Below, in pieces: positions 26,215 to 34,657 of a stretch of DNA of 62,099 nt. The notes beneath the pieces were generated by a model. The model had not been told where the DNA came from and did no database searches. It worked only from the letters and a program-made list of their open reading frames with translations. The position numbers and the translations under genes were made by a program. The stretch is from Candidatus Melainabacteria bacterium (lineage in GTDB: Bacteria > Cyanobacteriota > Vampirovibrionia > Obscuribacterales > Obscuribacteraceae). Position 1 is the first letter of the stretch, and every line of letters starts with the position of its first letter. The stretch covers positions 1-62,099 of the forward strand of contig JACRFZ010000051.1 of NCBI GenBank assembly GCA_016212515.1. The letters run 5' to 3'.

Positions 26215-27372
26215 CTATGTGTGCGCCGGAGAAGCCTCGGTGACGAACGGGAAAAACTGGGGCGAAACATAAACTCGAATCTGCTCCCGACCAATTGGCT
26301 CTCGAAACAAACAAGCGCCCAAAAGCCTTGAGCTTGTAATTTTCTCAAGTTTCTCGTAAGACAATGGCAATTGCCTCAAAGCCGCATAAAGAGCAATAGT
26401 TTTGCGGCTGATACCGTGAAACTCCTGCTTGATAAGTCGACAAAACGACTCAACAGCCTGTTCCAAATCCATAGACAATGAATTGGCACTTTCCTCATTT
26501 CCAACTTCTCTATGGCCGGGCGAGCGGAGGAACGACTCTGCACTTACAAGACCATACTTGCCGCCTACAAGCGACACGATTTTGGACTCCAATTCCAGAA
26601 ACGTAAGAGCTCTGTTTACTTCAGCAGTCTCAAAATCGTTATGGAGACAAATCTCATCAAAGGTCTTTTCTCCTCCGGTGAGCAGCGCTAGTATTCGCTT
26701 CTCAACAGAGCTTTCGCGACATTCAGTAGACGCTTGTTCGCTCGCACTGGTTGTAGACTCGGAGCTTGTCTTCGGCGGGGAACTATCAAGATGCGGACAG
26801 TGGGCTCCAGAACCGTTGCCATTAAACTCTTGAAAGTTCTTGTCTGGCAGCCCTTCTTCAGTGACCGGATGCTGCCAACTGAGCGTTTCCAGACTACGCT
26901 TATTGAAAATTTGCAGAAACTGGCTGGAACTAGCTTCAGTTGCGTTCTGCTTTCCTTCGGAGTTGACTACGAAGAAGAGACTCTTGTACATATTCAAAGC
27001 TGAGGACTGCGCTATCTGGAGGAGAAAAGAAAAGCCTGAGGAGCTGATTTTTATGTCGTGCTCAAATAGCCAGATGGCAGCCATCCAGGGGCGCAATTTG
27101 CGGGCACCGTGAAAGACCGTTCCCGCCGTCAACCAGGTTATCCGATAGCAGCTTTCACAGCGAGTACTGCGACTGAGAGGACTGAACTGCACGGCACGAG
27201 AATTACAGCTTCGGCAAAAGAGTGCATTGTTTGCACTAAGTGCATCGAACAAGGCAAACCAACAAGCTCCCTCGTCAGGGTAAATTGAGCAAAATTCCTC
27301 CCAAACGACACCGACTTTATCCAAAATCTTTTGCAGTTTTTTCTCATGCCCGTCTAAAGAACGCTTTGTCAT
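26215..27372 (-). CDS. IS1595-type zinc-ribbon protein without transposase domain
   Basis: A 385-aa protein. Residues 53-75 carry a C-x2-C...C-x2-C zinc ribbon (CRSC, CESC) followed by TAGTVFHGARKLRPWMAAIWLF, the signature just after the ribbon of IS1595/ISXO2-family transposases. The DDE nuclease core that should follow is absent. Instead there is a low-complexity Ser/Glu stretch (about 180-220), a winged-helix-like segment (ILALLTGGEKTFDEICLH, LELESKIVSLVGGKYGL) resembling the DprA C-terminal module, and an uncharacterised C-terminus. The ATG at 27372 has GGAGG at seven bases and is better than the upstream in-frame ATG at 27393. I see no terminal inverted repeats around it. It is probably a domesticated DNA-binding protein. 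Confidence 0.7.
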   Translation of the reverse strand: MTKRSLDGHEKKLQKILDKVGVVWEEFCSIYPDEGACWFALFDALSANNALFCRSCNSRAVQFSPLSRSTRCESCYRITWLTAGTVFHGARKLRPWMAAIWLFEHDIKISSSGFSFLLQIAQSSALNMYKSLFFVVNSEGKQNATEASSSQFLQIFNKRSLETLSWQHPVTEEGLPDKNFQEFNGNGSGAHCPHLDSSPPKTSSESTTSASEQASTECRESSVEKRILALLTGGEKTFDEICLHNDFETAEVNRALTFLELESKIVSLVGGKYGLVSAESFLRSPGHREVGNEESANSLSMDLEQAVESFCRLIKQEFHGISRKTIALYAALRQLPLSYEKLEKITSSRLLGACLFREPIGREQIRVYVSPQFFPFVTEASPAHT

Positions 27373-27865
27373 GTTCAGCCCTCCTCGCTTCATTTTCTAA
27401 GACGAAAAACGCTGCCAAAAAGTTCAACCGCTCCCTCGCCGACAAATAGCAATTCGTTATCGATTGAAAATTCAGGGCGACACCAACCTGCCGGCATTTT
27501 CGGAAATAGACCGACCGTCTAATCCAAAACCTCCCCAGGCCACGACGGGTCTGCCGCTTACTACACCGCTGAGAAGGGTTCCGCCCTTCTCACTTCATTT
27601 AGGTTTCTTTATGTAAGAAATAGACTACTAACAGGCCTCTTTCACTCCCGAAGCCCAAAGTTTGCCAGCCTCCCCATTACAACCCGCCAGGCAAATTTTC
27701 CGCCCCTGCGACCACAGGGGCAAGTTGCAAAGTGCCACTCGGGTTATCAATACTTTTTATTTACTCTGATCTATAGCTCAGACAAGCCCCAAGATAGCCT
27801 GGCTATAATCGTCGAGAGGGGGGATGCACTTCGGCACGAGCTGATCTGACCCCGGTTCGGGAACC
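27373..27865. promoter_or_regulatory. Divergent region upstream of hemA with two hairpins
   Basis: A 493-bp non-coding gap. One hairpin has an 8-bp stem (GAGAAGGG 27571-27578, CCCTTCTC 27584-27591); another has a 7-bp stem (GCCCCTG 27702-27708, CAGGGGC 27715-27721). Neither is followed by a good T-run. A TATAAT at 27804-27809 could be the -10 of the hemA promoter, leaving a 50-nt leader rich in G runs before the ATG. There is no clear ribosome-binding site before hemA; the bases next to the start form GGTT-cggg-AACC. Confidence 0.4.
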
Positions 27866-29239
27866 ATGAATCAACACTTAGTTGTCTGCGGAATCAATTA
27901 CCATTTCACACCTCTGGCTATCAGGGAACAGTTTTGCATCCCGGACTCTTGCATAGGTCATGCGCTGGAAGCTCTGAAGCGTTTCCCCCACATAAAGGAA
28001 TCCGCCATCTTGTCAACCTGCAATCGTACCGAAGTGTACGCAGTTGTAGATGACGTACGGGGTGGAATGGCTGATATTGAGGCATTCTTCGCCTCGGTTC
28101 AGCATGTCAGCGACCATGAAATTCTCAAACCAAACTTCAAGCTTCTTCGGGACGACGTAGTTCTACATCTGTTGCGCGTTGCGGCCGGACTGGACAGCAT
28201 GGTGCTGGGCGAAGCCCAGATTATGGCGCAGGTCAAATCGGCCCACCAGACTGCCCTGGAAAGACAGGCAGCCGGACCGCTGTTGGACTTCATCTTTAAA
28301 CTTGCGCTTTCTTGCGGTAAGAAAGTACGAACCGAGACTTCCATGGGTAGACGGGCGGTATCGGTAAGCTCGGCCGCTCTGGAGTTGGCTAGAACCAGAC
28401 TGGGCAGCCTGGCTGAGAAGTCGGTAGTAGTGCTCGGTCTTGGCAAAATGGGGCAGATCTGCGTCAAGCATCTCCTCTCCGATGGCGGCAACGGCGCGGT
28501 CGTGCTGCTCAATCGAAATCAGGAACGCATTGCTGCTTTTCTCAAAAGTAAGCTGAACAACAAAGAAAAAATCAAAAGTGGTTTTGATTTCAGCGAAAGA
28601 ACAGCCTTAGCTGCTCAAGCCGACCTGGTCATCGTCAGTACCGGTGCCGACGAACCAGTCCTTGATGCCAAATCGTTGGCGGCTCACAGACATGCCGGTT
28701 CACCCGAACAGTTGATCATAGATATTTCCGTTCCACGCAACGTTGAACCGGCCGTTGCTTCTCTGGAAAAAGTCAGCCTGGCCCATGCCGACGATCTGGC
28801 TGAAATTGTCACCCGCAATAAAGCCGAGCGCGAGGCTATTGTTTTTGAAGCAGAGTCCATCGTCTATGAACTCTTCGAGGATTACCATAACTGGCTGCGC
28901 TCGCAGTTGGTGGTGCCGACAATTGCCGAACTGAGAGAAAAGATTGAAGCCATTCGACTGGAGCAAATAGCTAAGACCAGCACCCAGGGTGAAAAGAGCG
29001 AAGAAGGCAGCCGTTTTGAGATGGAATCCATCAGCCGCGCCATTGTCAATCAAATTTTGCACCATCCGACAGTGCAACTGAAAGCCACCAAGGACTACGA
29101 AATTCTCAAGCAACAGGCGGAAGCCTTGCGCACCCTCTTTCATCTCGATCCCCTTGCTGGTGGGCAACCTGCCGGTTGCAGAGACGAGTCTAGGCGCCGG
29201 CTTGAAAATCGCAACAAGCGCGGTCAAGAAATATCGTGA
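27866..29239 (+). CDS. hemA: Glutamyl-tRNA reductase (HemA)
   Basis: This enzyme reduces Glu-tRNA(Glu) to glutamate-1-semialdehyde with NADPH, the first committed step of C5-pathway haem synthesis. The catalytic Cys52 lies in STCNRTE (residues 50-56). GLDSMVLGEAQIMAQVK and the NADP-binding VVLGLGKMG follow, then the C-terminal dimerisation helix. Length 457 aa is normal. The stop overlaps the hemC GTG by four bases, showing translational coupling. It heads the block hemA-hemC-hemD-hemB; hemL (the aminomutase) is not in the window. The charged tRNA comes from GltX, encoded at 6 kb. Confidence 0.97.
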   Translation: MNQHLVVCGINYHFTPLAIREQFCIPDSCIGHALEALKRFPHIKESAILSTCNRTEVYAVVDDVRGGMADIEAFFASVQHVSDHEILKPNFKLLRDDVVLHLLRVAAGLDSMVLGEAQIMAQVKSAHQTALERQAAGPLLDFIFKLALSCGKKVRTETSMGRRAVSVSSAALELARTRLGSLAEKSVVVLGLGKMGQICVKHLLSDGGNGAVVLLNRNQERIAAFLKSKLNNKEKIKSGFDFSERTALAAQADLVIVSTGADEPVLDAKSLAAHRHAGSPEQLIIDISVPRNVEPAVASLEKVSLAHADDLAEIVTRNKAEREAIVFEAESIVYELFEDYHNWLRSQLVVPTIAELREKIEAIRLEQIAKTSTQGEKSEEGSRFEMESISRAIVNQILHHPTVQLKATKDYEILKQQAEALRTLFHLDPLAGGQPAGCRDESRRRLENRNKRGQEIS

Positions 29240-30195
29240 AAAGAGAGAAGTTGACTGTCGGCACGAGAGAAAGCAAGCTGGCCTGCCTGCAGACGGATCA
29301 AGTCATCAACAAAATACAGTCCCTCTTCCCACAACTAAAGATAGACATCTTGCATATCACCACCGGCGGTGACAAAGTTCTCGACCGCCCCATCGCCGAG
29401 CTGGGCGGCAGAGGGGTCTTCGTCAAAGAACTGGAAGAAGCCCTCCTGGATGGACGAGTCGACCTGGTGGTGCACTCCCTCAAAGATCTTCCCACCGACA
29501 TGCCTGACGGGCTGACTCTGGCTTGCGTACTAAATCGGGAGGACGCCAGAGACGTCTTTCTTTCTAACAGTGCGGAAAGCTTCCGGCAGCTCGCCCCCGG
29601 CTCCACCGTAGCCACAAGCAGTAGACGAAGAGCGGCTCAGTTGAAAGCCCTCAGACAAGACCTCAAGTTCATTGACATGCGAGGCAATATTCCCACCAGG
29701 GTGCGTAAGCTGGAAGAAGGGCAATGCGACGCCATGATTCTGGCAGCGGCAGGTTTACACCGTCTGGAATTGCAAGACAAAATCAAGGAATATCTCCCCC
29801 CGGAACAGGTAACACCTGCCGCCGGCCAGGGCGTTCTCGCCGTCGAATGCCGGCAAGAAGACGAAGACATCCAGAGCCTTTTGCAGCAGATTGAAGACAG
29901 AAACACTCGCTACGAAATCACCGCCGAAAGAGCCTTCCTCGATTGCCTGGGAGGCGGTTGCTCGGTCCCGGCAGGCGTGCTGGCAAAGTTTAACGAGAAA
30001 ACTAGCACCTTACAGATTGATGCCTGCGTGGCAGCACTGGATGGCAGCCGCGTTTTTCGCGCCACTAAACAAGGGCCGGCGGCTGAGGCAGCCACTCTCG
30101 GCTTGTCGCTCGCTCGTGAAATTGAAAACCTGGGGGCAGGCGCAGTCCTGGCTCAACTACGGCAGTCAACACCAAATGTAGTATCACCGCCCTGA
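29236..30195 (+). CDS. hemC: Hydroxymethylbilane synthase / porphobilinogen deaminase (HemC)
   Basis: The enzyme condenses four porphobilinogens into hydroxymethylbilane in the cytoplasm. Family blocks: VGTRESKLACLQTD, ITTGGDKVLDRPIAELGGRGVFVKELE, DLVVHSLKDLPTDMP, SSRRRAAQL and MRGNIPTRVRKLE. The dipyrromethane cofactor Cys is in LGGGCSVPAG near residue 241. Length 319 aa is typical. The GTG start overlaps the hemA stop (GTGA at 29236-29239). It is second in the haem operon. Confidence 0.97.
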   Translation: MKREKLTVGTRESKLACLQTDQVINKIQSLFPQLKIDILHITTGGDKVLDRPIAELGGRGVFVKELEEALLDGRVDLVVHSLKDLPTDMPDGLTLACVLNREDARDVFLSNSAESFRQLAPGSTVATSSRRRAAQLKALRQDLKFIDMRGNIPTRVRKLEEGQCDAMILAAAGLHRLELQDKIKEYLPPEQVTPAAGQGVLAVECRQEDEDIQSLLQQIEDRNTRYEITAERAFLDCLGGGCSVPAGVLAKFNEKTSTLQIDACVAALDGSRVFRATKQGPAAEAATLGLSLAREIENLGAGAVLAQLRQSTPNVVSPP

Positions 30196-30225
30196 TTGGC
30201 AAGACCAGACTAACGAGCGAATGTA

Positions 30226-31047
30226 ATGAACGAGCCTGACAAGCAAGGGAAGCCACTGGCCGGTCAAACCATTCTAGTTACCCGGGCACGTGCCGGCAGC
30301 GAAATTTACGGTCAAAAACTAAAGGACCTGGGAGCCTCGGTTCTGGATTTTCCGGTGCTGGAGCTGTGCGAACCGGAGGAATGGCAAAGTTTCGACAGGC
30401 ACTTCTCAGACCAGGCGCACTTTGATTGGTTCGTATTTGCCAGTGCCAACGCCGTAGATGCCACGATTCAGAGACTCAAGCAAATCGGCAGATTTGAAAT
30501 TTTAGAGAAAAGCCGGATTGCCGCCATCGGCGCAGCAACGGCAGCTAAACTAGCCGAGCATGGGCTGTCTACAAGCTTCCAACCCTCCAGCTTTGTGGCC
30601 GAGAGCCTGGTGGCGGAGTTGCCGGCCGCTTTTCCACTGGCGGACAAAGCCGTATTCTGGCCTCGCACGGATATCGGCAGAGAAGTGATAGTGGAAGGTC
30701 TTGCCGCTCAGGGAGCAAGGGTGCATCACGCTGTGGTCTACAAAACCGTCGTACCCAAAGAAGCAAAGGCCGAAGCCCTGGTCATCGCCCGCCGACTAAA
30801 GGCCGGAGAAGTGCAGTTCCTGACCATGGCCAGCGCTCAATCAGTGCGCAACTTCGCCCAAATCATGAAAGACCATAACCTGCCGGCGCTTCTGGCCAGA
30901 ACTCAAATTGCGGTGATCGGACCGATCACCGCCAGAGAAGCTGAAAGACAATTCGGAAGAGTAGACATTGAAGCTCGGGTGCACAGCCTGGACGGTCTCA
31001 CAGAAGCAATCTTGACAGCATTAAAATTCCCAAACCATAAAAATTAG
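30226..31047 (+). CDS. hemD: Uroporphyrinogen-III synthase (HemD)
   Basis: HemD cyclises hydroxymethylbilane to uroporphyrinogen III with inversion of ring D. Sequence conservation in this family is low. The pattern is visible in ILVTRARAGSEIYGQKLKDLGA, the central FVFASANAVDATIQRL, AAIGAATAAKLAEHGL, and the second half TMASAQSVRNFAQIM and AVIGPITAREAE. The 273-aa length and position directly after hemC support the call strongly. It begins at the ATG at 30226, 30 bp after hemC. A strong hairpin starts at the base after its stop. Confidence 0.92.
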   Translation: MNEPDKQGKPLAGQTILVTRARAGSEIYGQKLKDLGASVLDFPVLELCEPEEWQSFDRHFSDQAHFDWFVFASANAVDATIQRLKQIGRFEILEKSRIAAIGAATAAKLAEHGLSTSFQPSSFVAESLVAELPAAFPLADKAVFWPRTDIGREVIVEGLAAQGARVHHAVVYKTVVPKEAKAEALVIARRLKAGEVQFLTMASAQSVRNFAQIMKDHNLPALLARTQIAVIGPITAREAERQFGRVDIEARVHSLDGLTEAILTALKFPNHKN

Positions 31048-31067
31048 GCTGCTATTGGCATAGCAGC
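31048..31067 (+). terminator. Hairpin after hemD (possible partial terminator)
   Basis: A perfect 8-bp stem GCTGCTAT (31048-31055) and ATAGCAGC (31060-31067) with a TGGC loop begins at the base after the hemD stop. It is followed by TTCGGTTTGAGG, so the T-tract is weak. It may attenuate read-through into hemB or stabilise the upstream mRNA. Confidence 0.5.
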
Positions 31068-31137
31068 TTCGGTTTGAGGATATATTTATTGTTTATATCT
31101 ATTAGTCTGCTCCCTTCAGATCAGGTAGGAACCTTAA

Positions 31138-32163
31138 ATGAAAGAATCGCTCACTGAGACACGTGACAAGTCTATGGATTACATACTGCCCCGTGTCACT
31201 CCCGACGTGAGAATGCGTCGCCTGCGCTCAAAAGCGCCGCTCAGAGCGATGATAAGAGAAACACATCTGCGCCTGGAGCAGCTCATTTATCCCTTCTTCA
31301 TCGTAGAAGGCAAGGGCATCAAGACCCCGATCAAGTCTATGCCCGGCATACACCAGCAGAGCATTGACGAGATGCTGAAAGAAGCGGCAGAAGTAGTCGC
31401 ACTGGGGATAAAGTCGGTATTGCTTTTCGGAATTCCGGCCACTAAAGATGCTGAAGCCACCGGCGCCTGGCATTCGCAGGGCATAGTTCAGAAAGCCACC
31501 CGCGAACTGAAGAAGCATTTCCCTGAGTTAATCGTGGTGGCCGACACCTGCTTGTGCGAATACATGGACCACGGCCATTGCGGCATAGTCCATGAGGGCA
31601 AGATCCTCAATGATCCCAGCCTGGAAATTCTGGCCAGGGCCGCCGTGTCTCAGGCCGAAGCCGGCGCCGACATAATCGCCCCCTCCGACATGATGGATGG
31701 GCGAATCGCCGCTATCAGAGCCGCTCTCGATGCAAACGGCTATGAAAACATTCCGATTATGGCTTACAGCGCCAAGTTTGCCTCCGCCCTCTATGGTCCT
31801 TTCCGGGAAGCGGCCGAATCGGCTCCCCAGTTTGGAGACCGGACCAGCTATCAAATGGACCCGGCCAACGCCAGAGAAGCCATGCGCGAAATCGAGCTGG
31901 ATATCGAGGAAGGCGCCGACATTGTCATGGTTAAACCGGCTATGCCTTACCTGGACCTAATTTCAGAGGCCCGGTATATAACCAAATTGCCCGTTGCAGC
32001 CTATAATGTATCTGGAGAGTATTCCATGGTCAAAGCCGCTGCCGCCAATGGCTGGATTGACGAGAAGCGAGTGGTAATGGAACTTTTGACCGGCATTGTC
32101 AGGGCTGGTGCTGACTTGATCATCACCTATCACGCCAAAGATGTCGCCGAGTGGCTCAAGTAG
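31138..32163 (+). CDS. hemB: Delta-aminolevulinic acid dehydratase / porphobilinogen synthase (HemB)
   Basis: HemB condenses two 5-aminolevulinate molecules to porphobilinogen. The active-site zinc-binding motif is of the cysteine type ([14 protein letters not shown]), not the Asp-rich Mg type. The two Schiff-base lysines lie in [13 protein letters not shown] and [11 protein letters not shown]. Length 341 aa is standard. An AT-rich spacer with TTGAGG at 31074-31079 and a TATCTA-like box about 16 bp on could be its own promoter, following the hairpin after hemD. An internal ATG at 31174 is a less likely start. A 172-aa unknown gene follows 11 bp downstream. Confidence 0.97.
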   Translation: MKESLTETRDKSMDYILPRVTPDVRMRRLRSKAPLRAMIRETHLRLEQLIYPFFIVEGKGIKTPIKSMPGIHQQSIDEMLKEAAEVVALGIKSVLLFGIPATKDAEATGAWHSQGIVQKATRELKKHFPELIVVADTCLCEYMDHGHCGIVHEGKILNDPSLEILARAAVSQAEAGADIIAPSDMMDGRIAAIRAALDANGYENIPIMAYSAKFASALYGPFREAAESAPQFGDRTSYQMDPANAREAMREIELDIEEGADIVMVKPAMPYLDLISEARYITKLPVAAYNVSGEYSMVKAAAANGWIDEKRVVMELLTGIVRAGADLIITYHAKDVAEWLK

Positions 32164-32174
32164 TTAGGTAAAAA

Positions 32175-32693
32175 ATGAAGACTAGCTCGCAATTACAAAT
32201 AAGTTTCGCTAATGCATTTGCAGATCTCTACCTCGACAAAGAAAATGGTGAATTCGCCCTCGATTTCAGACGGCAAGAAGTCACTATTTACTTGACCAAC
32301 ACCCAGTATCAGGCCCTGGTGCTCCTGGTCCAGCAAAGTTTGGAAGACGAGCAATTCGTCGAATACCTGAACTGGCAAAAAGACCCGCTCCAATGCGACG
32401 AGAACGAAATCATCGAAGTCTGCGGACCGGACCACATGGTCTGCATGTCCTGCGCCTTCAGTTGGGAAAGAGTAAAACTCACCTTCGATATCGGCATGGC
32501 CATCGATCTTTCCTTTGCCGACTTCCTCGGTCTGGCAAGCCTGATTAAAGAAGCCCAGGCCGATCTGGAATGGCGCCGGGAACTGCTCAGACTGAATGCC
32601 AACCAGGAGTCGGACGGCGAGGGTGAAGGAGAAGCGGATGTCGACTCGGACTCCGATGCCGGGCCGGAATTTCCCAGGGGCGCCCAAGACTAA
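32175..32693 (+). CDS. Uncharacterised acidic protein (172 aa)
   Basis: I do not recognise this protein. It has an alternating hydrophobic N-terminal half (FALDFRRQEVTIYLTNTQYQ), a helical middle (YQALVLLVQQSLEDEQFVEYLNWQ), two close cysteines in MVCMSCAF, and an Asp/Glu/Ser/Gly-rich C-terminal tail (about residues 145-170). No signal peptide or membrane span is present. The ATG at 32175 has AGG at seven bases, 11 bp after hemB, so it is probably cotranscribed with hemB. A link to haem metabolism is positional only. Confidence 0.65.
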   Translation: MKTSSQLQISFANAFADLYLDKENGEFALDFRRQEVTIYLTNTQYQALVLLVQQSLEDEQFVEYLNWQKDPLQCDENEIIEVCGPDHMVCMSCAFSWERVKLTFDIGMAIDLSFADFLGLASLIKEAQADLEWRRELLRLNANQESDGEGEGEADVDSDSDAGPEFPRGAQD

Positions 32694-32932
32694 CTAATTC
32701 TAATCAAATTTCAGGGAATTTCTGGGTATTAGGGCTGCCCACCGGCAACATCCTCTATCTGTTCGCGTCATATCTTTTCGTAGCTCAATAAAAGTGAAGT
32801 TAATTGCCGCAGAGTTCGGGGCAGCTAACACCACGAGCAGGAAGCAAAAACAGAAGACCTAATTCAGTTCGACCCGACTGGGCTGTTCAATAACAGCGAC
32901 GGTAAGAATGTCCATACTTAAGGAGTACGATC

Positions 32933-33232
32933 ATGAAATTGCTCGTTATAGCGCTAGCATTGGCCGGTTTAACATTTGCCGGCACGGAAGCTGCTTGGAG
33001 TAAACACCACGGCAAACACAACGGCTGGAATCAGGGCAATCACTACGGCTGGGGCCGCGGACGCGGCAACGGCTGCGGCAACTTCAACAACGGCTGGAAC
33101 CAGGGCAACGGCTGCGGCAATTTCAACAACGGTTGGAACCAGGCCAATGGCTGGAACCAGAACTGCGGCAATCGCCGGAACAAGAACTGGCGCCGCCTGG
33201 CAAACGGTAATTTCGGTCGCTTCTGGCGCTAA
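32933..33232 (+). CDS. Small secreted Gly/Asn/Trp-rich repeat protein
   Basis: A 99-aa precursor with a signal peptide (about residues 1-22, LALAGLTFAGTEA). The mature part is dominated by G, N, W and Q, with two exact 13-residue repeats (GNGCGNFNNGWNQ), partial copies around them, and a basic Arg/Asn tail. AAGGAG precedes the ATG, so it is probably well translated. The two DNA copies of the repeat (33065-33142) differ only at synonymous third positions, evidence that the protein sequence is selected. The repeats resemble low-complexity matrix, adhesive or antimicrobial-type peptides, but no family is assigned. Confidence 0.7.
   Translation: MKLLVIALALAGLTFAGTEAAWSKHHGKHNGWNQGNHYGWGRGRGNGCGNFNNGWNQGNGCGNFNNGWNQANGWNQNCGNRRNKNWRRLANGNFGRFWR
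33065..33142 (+). repeat. Two tandem 39-bp coding repeats
   Basis: Copies at 33065-33103 and 33104-33142 each encode the same 13 residues and differ by two silent C/T changes. They lie inside the small secreted protein gene. Confidence 0.9.
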
Positions 33233-33266
33233 GACAAATTCCCCAAGCGGCTTTTCCGGCTAGCGC

Positions 33267-34652
33267 TTATTCCAGCACCAGAAGCTTGCGCACTTTTCGC
33301 GAGAGCAGATTGTGAGCATAAGCCAGACCAATTCTCTCCGGAAAAGCCCGCTTAGGAATGACATACATGGCTCGACCTCTTCTGCCGAAGAGCAACATAA
33401 AAGTCTCTTTCGTCTCCCAGACTTCCTCGAAATGCCACCAGGCAAGTACGGCGTATCGCTCTGCCGCTCTAAGTCCGCAGCCTTCTTCCGTTAGCTCGAA
33501 AACAAACGGCATCCGCTCCTGACCTTCGGTGCGAGGGTTCCTTCCGTCGCTCATGGCTTCGCTAAGACGAGCCCGACCAAGGACCAGAAGATAGGTATAA
33601 ACAGCGTGCAAAGCGTAGACAGGTAGGGCAAAAGTGAAGACCCAGCCATAGTTCTGGAAGAGTTCATAGACCAGATCGCTCTTGCCCCAGATAAAGCCGA
33701 CGGCAAATGTGGAAGGTAAGAGCCAGCCAAGAAAGGCAAGATACTGTAAGGAGAGTATGGGCAAGCGCTTGCGAAAGAAATAAATCTTCTCGGCTCCCTG
33801 CACCTCCCCTTCACGATAGATCACTTCCACAGCCACTCCCGTTTTCAGACCGGGAGGCAAGGACGGATCAAGCTCGACACCTAAAGTTTCACCGCCTGCG
33901 GAAGACTGCCCGCAGTCCCCGGGGCTCTGGTCCGAACTGCTCTGGTCCGAATTGCTCTGGTCCTCGCCCTTCGGTTCGCCCTGAGCGTAAGACTGACTCT
34001 CAGTTTTAATACCTTCATCCCCGACCTCAACGCCGCTTCCCTCCACGGAAATTGCGGCAATGCCGGCCTTTTCATACTTGATCGGCAAGTCTTTGCCACT
34101 ATGGCGCAAATAGGTCCGCACTTTAGAAGCTATCAAATGGCGAACCGCCTTCACTTCCTCATCACCTGTCAGGCAGCGCTTCGGCAACACGAACACATCT
34201 TGAGGGCCGGCCACCAGGCAAAACTGGTAGGCGGTTTCCACACAAGCATTGAGGTGACTCCAGTCGAGAGTGCCCTGACCACTGGCAAAAGTAATGTTCA
34301 AGCCATTTTGCCCCAGTACATAAATTATTGGGAAGTGAAAATTAGGGCGGCTCTCGTAGCTGTTTCTCACGCGGCTTTCAATCAATAAGGCGACCAGTCC
34401 GGTCACTATGGAAGGAATGCCGACACCGGCAATGAGCACGGCCACGAGCAATTGCCCCTCATCGATAGCGGCGGCGCCAAAGATGTAATCACCCAGCTCG
34501 GTTGTGCTGTAAGCATAGCCTTCCGCCACAAGGAAGCTGACAAAGAAGACCGAAAGTAGCTGACCCGGCAGAAGCAGCCGCTTATAGACGGCCCAGTAGC
34601 CGTCATTCACTTCCTCCGGGCGGTACTTCACATAGAAGGCAATATCAGACAT
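33267..34652 (-). CDS. Membrane protein with duplicated YcxB-like domain
   Basis: A 461-aa protein with two copies of one architecture: paired membrane spans (about residues 25-85 and 300-365), each followed by a soluble YcxB-like segment. The matching signatures are LDWSHLNACVETAYQFCLVAG...FVLPKRCL in the first half and AWWHFEEVWETKETFMLLFG...YVIPKRAF in the second. Between them is a Ser/Asp/Gln-rich linker (about 215-260). YcxB-like proteins usually contain a single unit, so this looks like an internal duplication. It ends a few bases after the methyltransferase gene starts no overlap; the methyltransferase lies just upstream on the same strand with its stop 5 bp before this ATG. Function unknown. 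Confidence 0.7.
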   Translation of the reverse strand: MSDIAFYVKYRPEEVNDGYWAVYKRLLLPGQLLSVFFVSFLVAEGYAYSTTELGDYIFGAAAIDEGQLLVAVLIAGVGIPSIVTGLVALLIESRVRNSYESRPNFHFPIIYVLGQNGLNITFASGQGTLDWSHLNACVETAYQFCLVAGPQDVFVLPKRCLTGDEEVKAVRHLIASKVRTYLRHSGKDLPIKYEKAGIAAISVEGSGVEVGDEGIKTESQSYAQGEPKGEDQSNSDQSSSDQSPGDCGQSSAGGETLGVELDPSLPPGLKTGVAVEVIYREGEVQGAEKIYFFRKRLPILSLQYLAFLGWLLPSTFAVGFIWGKSDLVYELFQNYGWVFTFALPVYALHAVYTYLLVLGRARLSEAMSDGRNPRTEGQERMPFVFELTEEGCGLRAAERYAVLAWWHFEEVWETKETFMLLFGRRGRAMYVIPKRAFPERIGLAYAHNLLSRKVRKLLVLE

Positions 34653-34657
34653 TTAAC

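Noticed and set aside
26215..27865. Complete insertion sequence
   Set aside because: Only the zinc-ribbon part of a transposase is present and I saw no terminal inverted repeats or target duplication.
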